NCBI GenBank assembly: GCA_045128835.1
Contig: JBGVRX010000011.1
Span: 42,871-106,870, forward strand
Source of the DNA: CALVUJ01 sp045128835
GTDB taxonomy: Bacteria > Bacillota_I > Bacilli_A > RFN20 > DUOF01
Direction: 5' to 3'
DNA: 64,000 bases
Shown here piece by piece: positions 35,251 to 44,699 of the stretch. Made by a program: the position numbers and the translations under genes. The number at the start of each line of letters is the position of its first letter. Positions within the stretch are counted from its first letter, which is position 1. Under the pieces are notes generated by a model. It worked only from the letters and a program-made list of their open reading frames with translations. It made no database searches and was not told where the DNA came from.

Positions 35251-36094
35251 ATTTTAATATATATAGAATTCCAATTGTTCCCTTACCACAGTGAGAACTA
35301 ATTACGCAACCTGCATTAGTTTCTTCTACTACGGCATCACTAATTTCATTATTTAAAGTTTCTTTTATATAAGCAGCATCTTCATCAGCATATGTATGAG
35401 TAACCATTACGCAATCTTTATGAATATTATCTTTGTTAGCAATAATATCGTCAAGCATTACTTTTAATCCTTTTCTTTTACCAATAGTTTTAGCTAAAAC
35501 ATCTAATTTACCATCAGTAACTGCTATAACAGGTTTTAGACGAGCCAACGTACCAATAAATCTAGCAACACCGCCGCATCTTCCGCCTTTATGTAAATAT
35601 TCTAAAGAATCTACAACAAACTTAGAACGAACATTAGGAACCAAAGCATCAATTTCTGCCTTTATTTCCTTTGCATTCTTACCTTCTTTTGCTAACTTTG
35701 CAGCCTTTAAAACTAACAAACCAACACCAGTTGATAAGTTTGCACTATCGCTAACTTGTACTTTATCAGTATCTAAGTCTTCTTTTGCTAACATCGCATT
35801 TGCATATGTTGAAGATAATTTACTTCCAATACCTGTATAGAACACTTCATAGCCTTCATCTAGGTATTGTTTGAATAATGAAATGAAATCTCCTACAGAA
35901 CAAGCTGCTGTCTTAGGTAGTTTTTTATTTATCTTTACTAGTTCATACAATTTTTCAGAAGTGATTTCAACACCATCCTTATACATATCAGCATCAAAAG
36001 AAACATATAAAGGAATAATTTTAACATTATTCTCTTCGATAAGTTTTTTAGATAAATCACATGTACTATCTGTTATAACGATTACTTTTCCCAT
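35249..36094 (-). CDS. DegV family fatty-acid-binding protein
   Basis: 281 aa, full-length DegV fold: opening ITDSTCDLSKKLIEE, the GSKLSSTYANAM lipid-head-group loop, and GRCGGVARFIGTLARLKPVI. Family members bind a fatty acid and hand it to FakA for phosphorylation (the FakB role), although individual members may have other lipids. Start at 36094 behind AAGGGGAGTGTAA. It is downstream of parC, with 78 bases between; a weak hairpin TATAGAT / ATCTATA lies there. Confidence 0.93.
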   Translation of the reverse strand: MGKVIVITDSTCDLSKKLIEENNVKIIPLYVSFDADMYKDGVEITSEKLYELVKINKKLPKTAACSVGDFISLFKQYLDEGYEVFYTGIGSKLSSTYANAMLAKEDLDTDKVQVSDSANLSTGVGLLVLKAAKLAKEGKNAKEIKAEIDALVPNVRSKFVVDSLEYLHKGGRCGGVARFIGTLARLKPVIAVTDGKLDVLAKTIGKRKGLKVMLDDIIANKDNIHKDCVMVTHTYADEDAAYIKETLNNEISDAVVEETNAGCVISSHCGKGTIGILYILK

Positions 36095-36172
36095 ATTTAC
36101 ACTCCCCTTAAATAACTTCCTTATATATTCTATAGATTTTATCTATAATTTAATATCTTTTTCTACCTTTTT

Positions 36173-38731
36173 TTAAAAATCATCGCCTAGAAGATCTAAA
36201 ATAGAAATTTTCTCATATGAATCTTCCTCTTTCTTTTCTTCTGCCGGTTCTTCTTTCTTCTCTATTGTAAAATGCTCTGCTTCAACATGGAATGTAGGTG
36301 TATTAGAATCAACACACGCAACTTGAAGAGTTGAAGTAACAACAACTAACTCCTTATCTTTTAAATCTAATTCTCCCCTAATATTCTTATCAAAAGGTTG
36401 AGCTCTTTCACTAACATCAACTTCAATAATTTCATTTTTATTAGTTAATGCATACGCTTTTTTAGTTTCATCAACCATACCAAAACCTACGGCTTTATGA
36501 GGATCAGATTTGAAACATTTATAAACTGGAGTTGCTTTATTTGTTCTTAATGTTAAATTAACATTTCTTGGGTTGATTACTTTGTGTCCACCTTTATCTG
36601 TAACTAAATATGTTAATTTAGTATTCTCACCAGTTAAAACAACGCATCCAATTAAATTACCTGTTTTAGCTACATCATTAACAGCCTTAACACCACCAGA
36701 TTTAAGACCAACGATAGGAACTCCACCTTCATGATATCTAAGTACATTTCCAGTTTCGCTAATTACAACAACTTCACTATCTCCATCACTGTAAGCAGCA
36801 CCTACCATTGCATCATCTGCCTTTAAGCTCATACACTTAACTGGTTTAGTATATCTTTGAACTTTGAATTCTTCTAAACTTGATTTTTTAACAAAACCTT
36901 TCTTAGAAACCATTACAATATTAATATCTTTCTTGAAGTCTTTTACAAGTAAAGCCCCAATAATATATTCTTCACTAGTCAAAGTAACTACATTATTTAT
37001 ATGAACCCCTTCATCTTTCCATTTGCCTTCAGAAAGTTCAAAGACTGGAATATATAAATAATTTCCTTTATTTGTAAATAACAATAATGTATCTACTGTA
37101 TTAGCTTGTGTTATTGCTATCAAGATATCATTTTCTTTAGTTGCAGGTAAACTTCCTTCACTAGCACTATAAGATTTCAACGATGATCTCTTACAGTATC
37201 CTTTTCTAGAAATACTTACCATAACTTCTTCTTTAGAAACCATAGCCATCTTATCAATAACCAAATCATCAACTTGATCTTGAATAACGCTCTTTCTTTC
37301 TACTGCATAAATTTTCTTTATCTCGTTTAATTCACTAATAATAAGTTTTTTCATTTTCTTATCATCTTCAAGTAAAGAATTTAATTCTATGCAAAGAGCC
37401 TCTAAAGATTTTTGTTCATCTTTAAGCATTGTGATATCTGTAGAAGATAAACGATATAATTGCATCATTACAACTGCTTCTGATTGTTTTTCACTCAATC
37501 CAAATCTTTCTTGTAATTTACTCTTACATTCAGCCTTGTCTTTACTAGATCTAATTAATTTAATAACTTCATCTAGGTTGTTAATTGCTATTATTAATCC
37601 TTCAATAATATGAAGTCTTGCTTTAGCTTTATTCAATTCAAATACAGTTCTTCTTGTATCAACATCAATTTGATGCGCAATATAAGCATCTAAAATTTGA
37701 GTTAAAGACATCAACATAGGTCTTTTATTAGATATAGCAATAACGTTGTAGTTATAATTTATTTGAAGAGATGTTTGCTTCATTAAATAATTTAAAATAA
37801 CATTTGCATCAACATCTTTCTTTAAATCAATGGCAATTCTAATTCCTACTTCTTTATCAGATTCATCTCTAACTTCAACGATTCCATCAACTTTCTTGTC
37901 AAACACAAGTTGATCTATACTTCTAACTAAATCACTTTTAACTACCTCAAAAGGTATTTCTGTGATAATGATTTGTTTCCCAGACTTAGTCTCAACAATC
38001 TCTGTTTTAGACTTAATAACGCACTTACCTCTACCAGTTTTAAAGGCTTCTAAGATACCTTCTTTTCCTTGAACAATACCGCCTGTTGGAAAATCTGGGC
38101 CTTTTATAAATTCCATTAAATCTTCAGTAGTACAATTTTTGTTTTTAATTCTATGTATTGTTGCATCAATAACCTCTCCTAAATTGTGTGGAGGAATCTC
38201 TGTTGCATAACCCGCAGCAATACCTTTAGAACCATTTACTAAAAGATTTGGGAATCTACAAGGAAGAACTGTTGGTTCAAGAGAAGTATCATCAAATGTA
38301 TAAGCCATTGTTACCGTATCTTTTTCAATATCTTTTAATAGTTGGCTTGATATATTACTTAATCTTGCTTCAGTATAACGCATTGCCGCAGCAGGGTCAT
38401 TATCTATAGAACCGTTGTTACCTTGCATATCAATAAGTGGGGCATTTTGCTTCCACCATTGAGACATTCTCACCATTGCATCATATACACTAGTATCACC
38501 ATGTGGGTGATAGTTACCAATAACCACACCGACTGTTTTAGCACTCTTACGAGTTGGTTTATTATAAGTATTTCCCTCAACATGCATTGCATATAAAATT
38601 CTTCTTTGAACTGGTTTTAAACCGTCTCTAACATCAGGAAGAGCTCTATCTTGAATAATATATTTTGAATATCTACCAAATCTATCACCAAATATATCCT
38701 CTAAAGGAAACACTAAATTTCTATCACCCAT
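36173..38731 (-). CDS. parC: DNA topoisomerase IV subunit A
   Basis: Decatenates daughter chromosomes together with ParE. 852 aa: the winged-helix/active-site region with the catalytic Tyr in AAMRYTEARLS (around residue 119), the quinolone region HPHGDTSVYDAMVRM, the coiled-coil gate, then a C-terminal beta-pinwheel with repeats such as KKGFVKKSSLEEF and TNKGNYLYIP. A basic/acidic tail of about 40 residues rich in Glu and Lys follows. The ATG shares a base with the parE stop (TAATG), so translation is coupled. Confidence 0.95.
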   Translation of the reverse strand: MGDRNLVFPLEDIFGDRFGRYSKYIIQDRALPDVRDGLKPVQRRILYAMHVEGNTYNKPTRKSAKTVGVVIGNYHPHGDTSVYDAMVRMSQWWKQNAPLIDMQGNNGSIDNDPAAAMRYTEARLSNISSQLLKDIEKDTVTMAYTFDDTSLEPTVLPCRFPNLLVNGSKGIAAGYATEIPPHNLGEVIDATIHRIKNKNCTTEDLMEFIKGPDFPTGGIVQGKEGILEAFKTGRGKCVIKSKTEIVETKSGKQIIITEIPFEVVKSDLVRSIDQLVFDKKVDGIVEVRDESDKEVGIRIAIDLKKDVDANVILNYLMKQTSLQINYNYNVIAISNKRPMLMSLTQILDAYIAHQIDVDTRRTVFELNKAKARLHIIEGLIIAINNLDEVIKLIRSSKDKAECKSKLQERFGLSEKQSEAVVMMQLYRLSSTDITMLKDEQKSLEALCIELNSLLEDDKKMKKLIISELNEIKKIYAVERKSVIQDQVDDLVIDKMAMVSKEEVMVSISRKGYCKRSSLKSYSASEGSLPATKENDILIAITQANTVDTLLLFTNKGNYLYIPVFELSEGKWKDEGVHINNVVTLTSEEYIIGALLVKDFKKDINIVMVSKKGFVKKSSLEEFKVQRYTKPVKCMSLKADDAMVGAAYSDGDSEVVVISETGNVLRYHEGGVPIVGLKSGGVKAVNDVAKTGNLIGCVVLTGENTKLTYLVTDKGGHKVINPRNVNLTLRTNKATPVYKCFKSDPHKAVGFGMVDETKKAYALTNKNEIIEVDVSERAQPFDKNIRGELDLKDKELVVVTSTLQVACVDSNTPTFHVEAEHFTIEKKEEPAEEKKEEDSYEKISILDLLGDDF

Positions 38732-40671
38732 TAATTAGCACTCCCTTCCATAAAAGTATCTTCTAACGTAAACTTAACGTTATCTTCTATCCATTTTCTT
38801 CTTATATCAGGTTTATCCCCCATAAGTACACTAATTCTTCTTTCGGCCGCTATTGCATCATCAATAGTAACCTCAATTAAACTTCTAGTTTCAGGATTCA
38901 TTGTTGTTTCCCATAATTGATGGTAATTCATTTCTCCAAGTCCTTTATATCTTTGAATAGTGTATCCATTACCATATTCTTTTTTATACTTGTCTAATTC
39001 TTCATCATCCCAAGCATATTTGAACTTCTCACCTTTACCAGAATTTTTACTTATCTTATATAAAGGAGGACAAGCAATAAATACTCTTCCATTTTCAATT
39101 AAAGGTCTCATGAATCTGTAAATAAAGGTTAATATTAAAACTTGGATATGAGCTCCATCAGTATCGGCATCGGTCATAATTATTAATTTACCATAGTTAG
39201 CATCTTTAATATTGAAATCCGCACCAACACCAGCGCCCATAGTATTAATGATCGTAGCAATCTCTTCATTCTTCATTAATTCAGCTAGTTTAGTTTTCTC
39301 ACTATTAATAACTTTACCTCTTAAAGGAAGTATAGCTTGGTGATGTCTATCTCTACCTTGTTTAGCACTACCACCAGCAGAATCACCCTCTACTAAGAAT
39401 AATTCATTTTTAATTTTATCTTTTGATTGAGCAGGAGTTAACTTACCACTCAAAATTCTTTCTACTTTTGCTTTTTTAATACCTCTTGCTTCATCTCTAG
39501 CTTTTCTAGCAGCTTCTCTTACTTGATAAGCTTTTAATGCTTTTTTTATCAAAGATTGAGCAACTTCTTTATTTTCATCTAAATAAATACTAAGTTTCTC
39601 ATACATCATGTTTTCTACTGAACCTTTAGCCTCACTAGTACCTAGCTTAGATTTAGTTTGACCTTCAAATTGAAGCAATTTTTCAGGAACTTTAATAGAA
39701 ACAATTGATGTTAAACCTTCTCTTATATCATTACCTTCTAAGTTTTTATCTTTTTCTTTTAATAATCCCGTTTTTCTAGCATAATCATTAAACGCTTTAG
39801 TAAAGGCAGTTTTTAAACCAACTTCATGAGTACCACCATCTTTAGTACGAACATTATTAACGAAAGACAATGTATTTTCATCATACTCTTCGCAGAATTG
39901 GAAAGAAACGTCCATTACTATACCATTAGATTCGCTACCATTAAAATATACAGGAGCGTGCAAAGGAGTTCTTGACTCATTAATAAACTCAACGAATGCT
40001 AACATACCATTTTCGTAGTGATATGTTTCTTGTTTATCATTTCTTAAATCTACTAAATTAATTTCTAAACCTTTAAGTAAAAATGCACTTTCTTTTAACC
40101 TTTCACTTATAGTATTAAAGTTAAACTCACTAGTAGAGAATATTTTAGCATCTGGCTTAAAGTGAACCATTGTACCATGTCTATAAGTATTACCAATAAT
40201 CTCTAAAGGAGTTACACATTTACCACCATTTTCAAATCTTATATGATGAATTTTACCATCTCTATAAATTGTTACATCCATAAAAGTAGATAAAGCATTA
40301 ACAACAGAGCCACCTACACCATGAAGACCACTAGATGTTTTATATCCGCCTTCTTGACCGAATTTACCACCCGCATGTAAAACTGTATATACAACTTCTG
40401 GAGTAGATTTACCAGAAGCATGCATTCCTGTTGGAACACCTCTTCCTTCATCTAGTATAGAAATTGAATTATCTTTATAAATAGTTACTGTAATTTTATT
40501 ACCATAACCTGCCATAACTTCATCAATTGCGTTGTCAACTATCTCCCAAACAAGGTGATGAAGACCGCGATAATCCGTAGATCCAATATACATACCTGGA
40601 CGCTTTCTAACAGCCTCCAAACCTTCTAATATTTGTATACTACTCTCATTATAACCATTTTTTGCCGCCAC
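38731..40671 (-). CDS. parE: DNA topoisomerase IV subunit B
   Basis: ATPase subunit, 646 aa: the GHKL ATP site (VDNAIDEVMAG, GRGVPTGMH, GLHGVGGSVVNAL) and the TOPRIM domain (LVEGDSAGGSAKQGRD, then DADTDGAHI). I place the start at GTG 40671, because AAGGGAG lies eight bases before it and the protein then opens VAAKNGYNESSIQ as ParE does; the ORF could begin at 40698 without a site. The divergent neighbour is plsY, the B. subtilis arrangement. Confidence 0.95.
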   Translation of the reverse strand: MAAKNGYNESSIQILEGLEAVRKRPGMYIGSTDYRGLHHLVWEIVDNAIDEVMAGYGNKITVTIYKDNSISILDEGRGVPTGMHASGKSTPEVVYTVLHAGGKFGQEGGYKTSSGLHGVGGSVVNALSTFMDVTIYRDGKIHHIRFENGGKCVTPLEIIGNTYRHGTMVHFKPDAKIFSTSEFNFNTISERLKESAFLLKGLEINLVDLRNDKQETYHYENGMLAFVEFINESRTPLHAPVYFNGSESNGIVMDVSFQFCEEYDENTLSFVNNVRTKDGGTHEVGLKTAFTKAFNDYARKTGLLKEKDKNLEGNDIREGLTSIVSIKVPEKLLQFEGQTKSKLGTSEAKGSVENMMYEKLSIYLDENKEVAQSLIKKALKAYQVREAARKARDEARGIKKAKVERILSGKLTPAQSKDKIKNELFLVEGDSAGGSAKQGRDRHHQAILPLRGKVINSEKTKLAELMKNEEIATIINTMGAGVGADFNIKDANYGKLIIMTDADTDGAHIQVLILTFIYRFMRPLIENGRVFIACPPLYKISKNSGKGEKFKYAWDDEELDKYKKEYGNGYTIQRYKGLGEMNYHQLWETTMNPETRSLIEVTIDDAIAAERRISVLMGDKPDIRRKWIEDNVKFTLEDTFMEGSAN

Positions 40672-40702
40672 AAAAAAAACTCCCTTCATGATTAACATAT
40701 TA

Positions 40703-40731
40703 ATTATACTAAAATTGCTTTAAAATTGCAC
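40703..40731 (-). promoter_or_regulatory. Promoter of parE-parC
   Basis: Minus strand: GTGCAA (40726-40731), 17-base spacer, TATAAT (40703-40708). It overlaps the divergent plsY promoter. Confidence 0.5.
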
Positions 40732-40747
40732 GACATTAATATATAAT
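40719..40747 (+). promoter_or_regulatory. Promoter of plsY
   Basis: TTTAAA (40719-40724), 17-base spacer, TATAAT (40742-40747), 22 bases before the plsY start. Its -35 lies within the spacer of the parE promoter, so the two probably exclude each other. Confidence 0.45.
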
Positions 40748-40768
40748 TTAAATGCATGAGGTGAAACT

Positions 40769-41407
40769 ATGTATATATTTTTAACTATTTTAATGAGTTA
40801 CATTCTAGGTTCTATTCCTAACGCTCTAATCATAGGAAAAGTTTTCTTTAAAAAAGATATTAGAAACTACGGAAGTGGTAATCTTGGAGGAAGCAATTCT
40901 GGTAGAGTACTAGGAAAAAAGATTGGTTTACTAGTAATGGTTCTAGATCTATTAAAAGCTGCACTTGCTGTTGGATTAACTAGAATAATTATAGGAAATA
41001 CTGATCCAGAGTTATTAAATTTGAGCATTTATTTATCTAGTGCATTTGTTTTATTAGGACACTGTTATACATGCTTTGCTGGATTTAAAGGCGGAAAAGC
41101 TGTGGCTAGTACATTTGGAGTTTTGCTTATAACTAATATTTATATTTTCTTAATATGTCTTGTGCTATATGCAATATTATTGAAATTAACAAAATTAGTT
41201 TCGTTAAGTTCAATAATTATATTCTTTATAGCAGCTGCACTAACTTTGATTCCTGCATTTAGATACTCACCTTTATTAAGTGTAAATCTAGATATGTTTT
41301 ATTGTTTAACACTTCTTTTAGTAGCATGTTTCGTTGTATATAGACATCGTTCTAACATAGAAAGACTAAGAAAAGGTACAGAAAACAAAATAACTTGGAT
41401 GAAATAG
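40769..41407 (+). CDS. plsY: Glycerol-3-phosphate acyltransferase PlsY
   Basis: Membrane enzyme that moves an acyl group from acyl-phosphate to glycerol-3-phosphate, the first step of phospholipid synthesis. 212 aa with about five membrane segments. Signature loops: YILGSIPNALIIGK, GSGNLGGSNSGRVLGKK and GHCYTCFAGFKGGKAVA, the last holding the invariant GGKA. Start behind GAGGTGAAACT. The substrate acyl-phosphate comes from PlsX, not seen here. Confidence 0.95.
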   Translation: MYIFLTILMSYILGSIPNALIIGKVFFKKDIRNYGSGNLGGSNSGRVLGKKIGLLVMVLDLLKAALAVGLTRIIIGNTDPELLNLSIYLSSAFVLLGHCYTCFAGFKGGKAVASTFGVLLITNIYIFLICLVLYAILLKLTKLVSLSSIIIFFIAAALTLIPAFRYSPLLSVNLDMFYCLTLLLVACFVVYRHRSNIERLRKGTENKITWMK

Positions 41408-41411
41408 ATAA

Positions 41412-41440
41412 AACAAAAGGTTCCAATCGGAACCTTTTTT
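41412..41440. terminator. Bidirectional terminator between plsY and yneF
   Basis: AAAGGTTCC / GGAACCTTT stem with a four-base loop; six T on the plus side, TTTTGTTTT on the minus side. It serves both converging genes. Confidence 0.88.
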
Positions 41441-41445
41441 ATTGC

Positions 41446-41655
41446 TTATTTATATCTATTCATTGAATTCATTACTTGTTTAATTTGAGTTTCAGATGGT
41501 TTTCTACCCATTTGCATAAACATAGCACGAATCATTTTTTCGTTAATTGGAGGATTCTTCTTTAATTGAGTAGCAAATACTTTTCTAGCAATAAAGAAAC
41601 CTGCAACACCGCCAACAAGAACACCTAATAATAAATATAATAAATTAGCCCACAT
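41446..41655 (-). CDS. yneF: YneF family membrane protein (UPF0154)
   Basis: 69 aa: one N-terminal membrane segment (WANLLYLLLGVLVGGVAGFF) then the conserved cytoplasmic part KNPPINEKMIRAMFMQMGRKPSE, diagnostic for UPF0154. The start is ATG 41655 (GAGG seven bases before). Found downstream of tkt and sirA, as in B. subtilis. Function unknown. Confidence 0.92.
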   Translation of the reverse strand: MWANLLYLLLGVLVGGVAGFFIARKVFATQLKKNPPINEKMIRAMFMQMGRKPSETQIKQVMNSMNRYK

Positions 41656-41690
41656 ATTCAAACCTCATTTCTTTCTTTATTTTACCTAAT

Positions 41691-42101
41691 CTAAATTGAA
41701 CTTACAAGTCCAATTCTATCAATTTTATAATTATTTACATCTATACCTACTAAATCAGGAAAATTATCTGCTAAAGTTCTAATAAACGGACTAATCTCAT
41801 AATCCGTTTCTATCACTATAGCATTATGTAACAACGTTAATTTTTCATCATTAGATGTAATAAAGTTATTCAAAGAAAAGACATTCCTATCTACGAAAAA
41901 GTCTCTTCTTGATTCAAATTTATTTTTTAAAACATCACCTATTTTAAGAACATCTAGTTCTTTAACAAATAGATCAAACTGTTTAGCATAAAACGATGAT
42001 TCTTCTTTTCTAAAAAAAAGTTCTAGAAAGGCTTTTAAATTATCACCTTTAAATAAATTATAAAAATCATCCTCTATCAAATAAAAATAATACTTTTTCA
42101 T
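41691..42101 (-). CDS. sirA: SirA-like sporulation inhibitor of replication
   Basis: 136 aa, opening MKKYYFYLIEDDF, then FKGDNLKAFLELFF, a pattern like the YYTYLIKEEFA opening of SirA (YneE) as I recall it. The gene sits between tkt and yneF, the exact place of sirA in B. subtilis. SirA is made on entry into sporulation and binds domain I of DnaA to stop new rounds of replication. The start is ATG 42101 (GGTGAT just before); ATG 42104 and an upstream ATG at 42125 are less likely. A Spo0A-type box (TGTCGAA) lies 33 bases upstream. Identification is by position, opening motif and operator together, not by search. Confidence 0.68.
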   Translation of the reverse strand: MKKYYFYLIEDDFYNLFKGDNLKAFLELFFRKEESSFYAKQFDLFVKELDVLKIGDVLKNKFESRRDFFVDRNVFSLNNFITSNDEKLTLLHNAIVIETDYEISPFIRTLADNFPDLVGIDVNNYKIDRIGLVSSI

Positions 42102-42133
42102 CATATCACCAATAATATTATCCATATTAAAGA

Positions 42134-42140
42134 TGTCGAA
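42134..42140 (+). promoter_or_regulatory. Spo0A box upstream of sirA
   Basis: TGTCGAA on the plus strand (TTCGACA on the minus strand), the exact consensus 0A box, in the 50-base gap between tkt and sirA. Read toward sirA, TTCGAC could itself serve as a -35, followed after 17 bases by TATTAT. Confidence 0.55.
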
Positions 42141-42151
42141 ATTTATCTAAT

Positions 42152-44092
42152 TTACTTAACTATTTTTCTTATTTTTGAATAAACACTTTCAAAATCAAAT
42201 CCCATAGCCTTTATAACATCACTAGCTTTAGCACTCTTACCAAAAGTATCTAAACCAATATTATATTTTCCATACTTGCTCCATCCCATTGTAGACAACA
42301 TTTCAAGAGTTATTGTTTTATTGTATGGATTACACAAAATACTTTTTTGATACTTTTTGCTTTGTTTTTCAAACATATACCAAGATGGCATAGAAACAAC
42401 ATTAATATCTATATTTTCTTCTTTTAATTTATCATATACATCAAGCGCAAGATTAACTTCACTACCGCTCGCAATTACTGTATATTTACCATTTTCGCTA
42501 TATCTAACAAAATATGCACCTTTATTAAATTCTTCTTCACTAGCAATATGCTTTGTTTTTAAATTTTGTCTTGTAAGGATAAGCGCTACTGGATTATTGC
42601 TATTAAACGCAACCTTATATGCAAGTTTAGTTTCACACTCATTACATGGTCTAATAACATTGAAAGAAGGAATACTTCTAAGCATTGCTAATTGTTCAAT
42701 AGGCTCATGAGTTGGCCCATCTTCTCCTACTGCAATTGAATCATGAGAGAATAAATAAACATTGTTCAAATGCATTAAAGATGCCATTCTTAAACTTGGC
42801 TTCATGTAGTCACTAAAGACTAAGAAACTACCACCAAAAGTACTTAAACCACCATGTAATAAAATACCATTGTTGATACTACCCATAGCAAACTCTCTAA
42901 TTCCATAATTCATTATTTGTCCATCAAAACTATCTTTACTAATACAAGTAGAATTATCTAGATTTGTCATAACAGATTTAGCCACATCCGCACTTCCACC
43001 AATAATGAATTCATTTGAATCTGCTAGTAAATTAAGCATTGCTTTAGAAGCATTACGCGTAGAGATTTCTTTATCCATGATTGTTTCATAGTTATCCAAA
43101 GAACTAAAATCTATTTCTTTATTTAAGCATTTCATTAATCTAGAATAATCGCTTGGATATTTAGCTTCATATTCTTTCAATAATTTACTCCATCTAGAGT
43201 ATTCTTTTTTTCCTCTTTTAACAAAATTATCTTCGAAATCTTTATACGATTCTTCGCTATACTCAAATGTAGTATTTACTTCTAATTTATTTTTTAATTC
43301 TCTTAAATCTTCTTCATCTAATGGGGCTCCATGAACTTTACATGTTCCTTGATATTTACTACCTTCACCGATTATTGTTTTTACAATAATAAGATTTGGT
43401 CTATCACTCTTCTTAGCTTCATTTATTGCTTTCCCCACTGAATATGGTTCATTATTTTCAATATTAATTACATTAAAACCACAAGCATCAAATCTTTGTG
43501 CTACATTTTCACTAAATGAATTTGACAAAGGCCCATCTAAAGTAACATCATTAGCATCATAAATAATAATTAGTTTATTTAGTTTCAAGTTCCCTGCTAA
43601 AGAAATTGCTTCTTGAGTAACACCTTCTTGCATATCACCATCACCACATAAAACATATGTATAATGATCAAACAATTCAATATCTTCTTTATTAAACAAA
43701 CTAGCTAGTTTTCTTTCTGCAATCGCACTACCTATTCCCATAGGAATTCCTTGTCCTAAAGGACCTGAAGTAGCATCAACTCCATCAGTAACATCACATT
43801 CTGGGTGTCCTGGGGTTAATGAATCTAATTTTCTAAAGTTTTTCAAATCATCCATGCTAATTTTATAGCCACACAAATGCAATACATTATATAACAAACT
43901 AGAAGCATGTCCACTAGCTAATATAAATCTATCTCTATTTATCCATTTACTTTTCTTAGGATATGCAGTTAAAAAACGATTATATAAAGTGTACATAATA
44001 GGTGCACTACTAAGTGCCATACCAGGATGTCCACTTTTAGCATTACAAATAGTATCCATTGTAACAGCTTTCAATTCGTTAATTGTTTTCAT
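42152..44092 (-). CDS. tkt: Transketolase
   Basis: Thiamine-diphosphate enzyme of the non-oxidative pentose phosphate pathway, 646 aa. Seen: the N-terminal AKSGHPGMALSSAP, the ThDP/metal site CGDGDMQEGVTQEA with a later DAND, the pyrimidine-domain FAMGSINNGILLHGG with the catalytic Glu just before, and HDSIAVGEDGPTHEPIEQLA. Start at ATG 44092; the ATG three codons upstream is only a base from the AAAGGAG. It overlaps ynzC by 14 bases, matching the ynzC-tkt-sirA-yneF order of B. subtilis. Confidence 0.96.
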   Translation of the reverse strand: MKTINELKAVTMDTICNAKSGHPGMALSSAPIMYTLYNRFLTAYPKKSKWINRDRFILASGHASSLLYNVLHLCGYKISMDDLKNFRKLDSLTPGHPECDVTDGVDATSGPLGQGIPMGIGSAIAERKLASLFNKEDIELFDHYTYVLCGDGDMQEGVTQEAISLAGNLKLNKLIIIYDANDVTLDGPLSNSFSENVAQRFDACGFNVINIENNEPYSVGKAINEAKKSDRPNLIIVKTIIGEGSKYQGTCKVHGAPLDEEDLRELKNKLEVNTTFEYSEESYKDFEDNFVKRGKKEYSRWSKLLKEYEAKYPSDYSRLMKCLNKEIDFSSLDNYETIMDKEISTRNASKAMLNLLADSNEFIIGGSADVAKSVMTNLDNSTCISKDSFDGQIMNYGIREFAMGSINNGILLHGGLSTFGGSFLVFSDYMKPSLRMASLMHLNNVYLFSHDSIAVGEDGPTHEPIEQLAMLRSIPSFNVIRPCNECETKLAYKVAFNSNNPVALILTRQNLKTKHIASEEEFNKGAYFVRYSENGKYTVIASGSEVNLALDVYDKLKEENIDINVVSMPSWYMFEKQSKKYQKSILCNPYNKTITLEMLSTMGWSKYGKYNIGLDTFGKSAKASDVIKAMGFDFESVYSKIRKIVK

Positions 44093-44276
44093 TTTTGTCA
44101 TTCTCCTTTACAACTTTAATAGATTCTAATCTTTGTCTAAATCCCTCTCTAAAAAGTCTTAAGTACTCTTTTCTTAACTCTGCTTGTTCTGCCAATTCTT
44201 CTTCAGTTAATCCTTCTTCAGTTTTACTTTTATTAGCTAAAAAATTTATTCTATCTATTAATTTTTGATCAATCAT
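44079..44276 (-). CDS. ynzC: YnzC family protein (DUF896)
   Basis: 65 aa, all-helical: INFLANKSKTEEGLTEEELAEQ, LRKEYLRLFREGFRQRLESI. This is the DUF896/UPF0291 signature. YnzC lies next to tkt in B. subtilis as well, close to the SOS gene yneA. Start at 44276 with GGAGAAGGAAA; it overlaps the TGA stop of the gene upstream. Confidence 0.92.
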   Translation of the reverse strand: MIDQKLIDRINFLANKSKTEEGLTEEELAEQAELRKEYLRLFREGFRQRLESIKVVKENDKNENN

Positions 44277-44619
44277 TTTCCTTCTCCTTTACATAATTAC
44301 TTGCTTCTTCATAAGTAGGAAACTTTCTAATAGTACGTTCACTACCAACTTTTCTAACCTTAAAAGACCCATCAATTTCAACGATTTCATAATCACTAAG
44401 TTTTTCTTCTTTTTTATCTTCCTTAACTGCCTCTACAACTGAAGCAGTTTCTTCTTTACTCACTTCAACTTTTTCTTGTTCTTCGCTGACAATTGGCTTG
44501 TTTTCTACAACTTTATCCGTCTTTATAAATAGCCACACAATTAAAGCTAAAACAGCTAAAGAAAATACGATAAGCCATATTAATCCAAAAGTATTTCCAA
44601 ACATTTTTTCTAAAAACAT
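44269..44619 (-). CDS. Small single-span membrane protein, unknown
   Basis: 116 aa: N-terminal membrane segment (about residues 10-30, GLIWLIVFSLAVLALIVWLF), a Glu/Lys/Val-rich linker, and a compact C-terminal part (YEIVEIDGSFKVRKVG, then FPTYEEASNYVKEK) that looks like a DUF2188-type or similar small fold. It stands where the division inhibitor yneA is in B. subtilis, but has no LysM domain, so the position does not prove the function. The start is ATG 44619 behind GGGTGATTAAT. It ends in TGA within the ynzC start region. Confidence 0.78.
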   Translation of the reverse strand: MFLEKMFGNTFGLIWLIVFSLAVLALIVWLFIKTDKVVENKPIVSEEQEKVEVSKEETASVVEAVKEDKKEEKLSDYEIVEIDGSFKVRKVGSERTIRKFPTYEEASNYVKEKEND

Positions 44620-44650
44620 ATTAATCACCCATAACTATTATAAATAATAA

Positions 44651-44682
44651 ACAAAAAAAAAGACAGTTTTACCTGTCTTTTC
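44651..44682 (-). terminator. Intrinsic terminator of greA
   Basis: Minus strand: AAAGACAG / CTGTCTTT with a GTAAAA loop, then a run of nine T. Confidence 0.92.
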
Positions 44683-44699
44683 TCTTTTAATAGTTTAAA

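Noticed and set aside
44269..44619. YneA-like division inhibitor because of its place upstream of ynzC-tkt.
   Set aside because: No LysM domain; only the membrane segment is shared.
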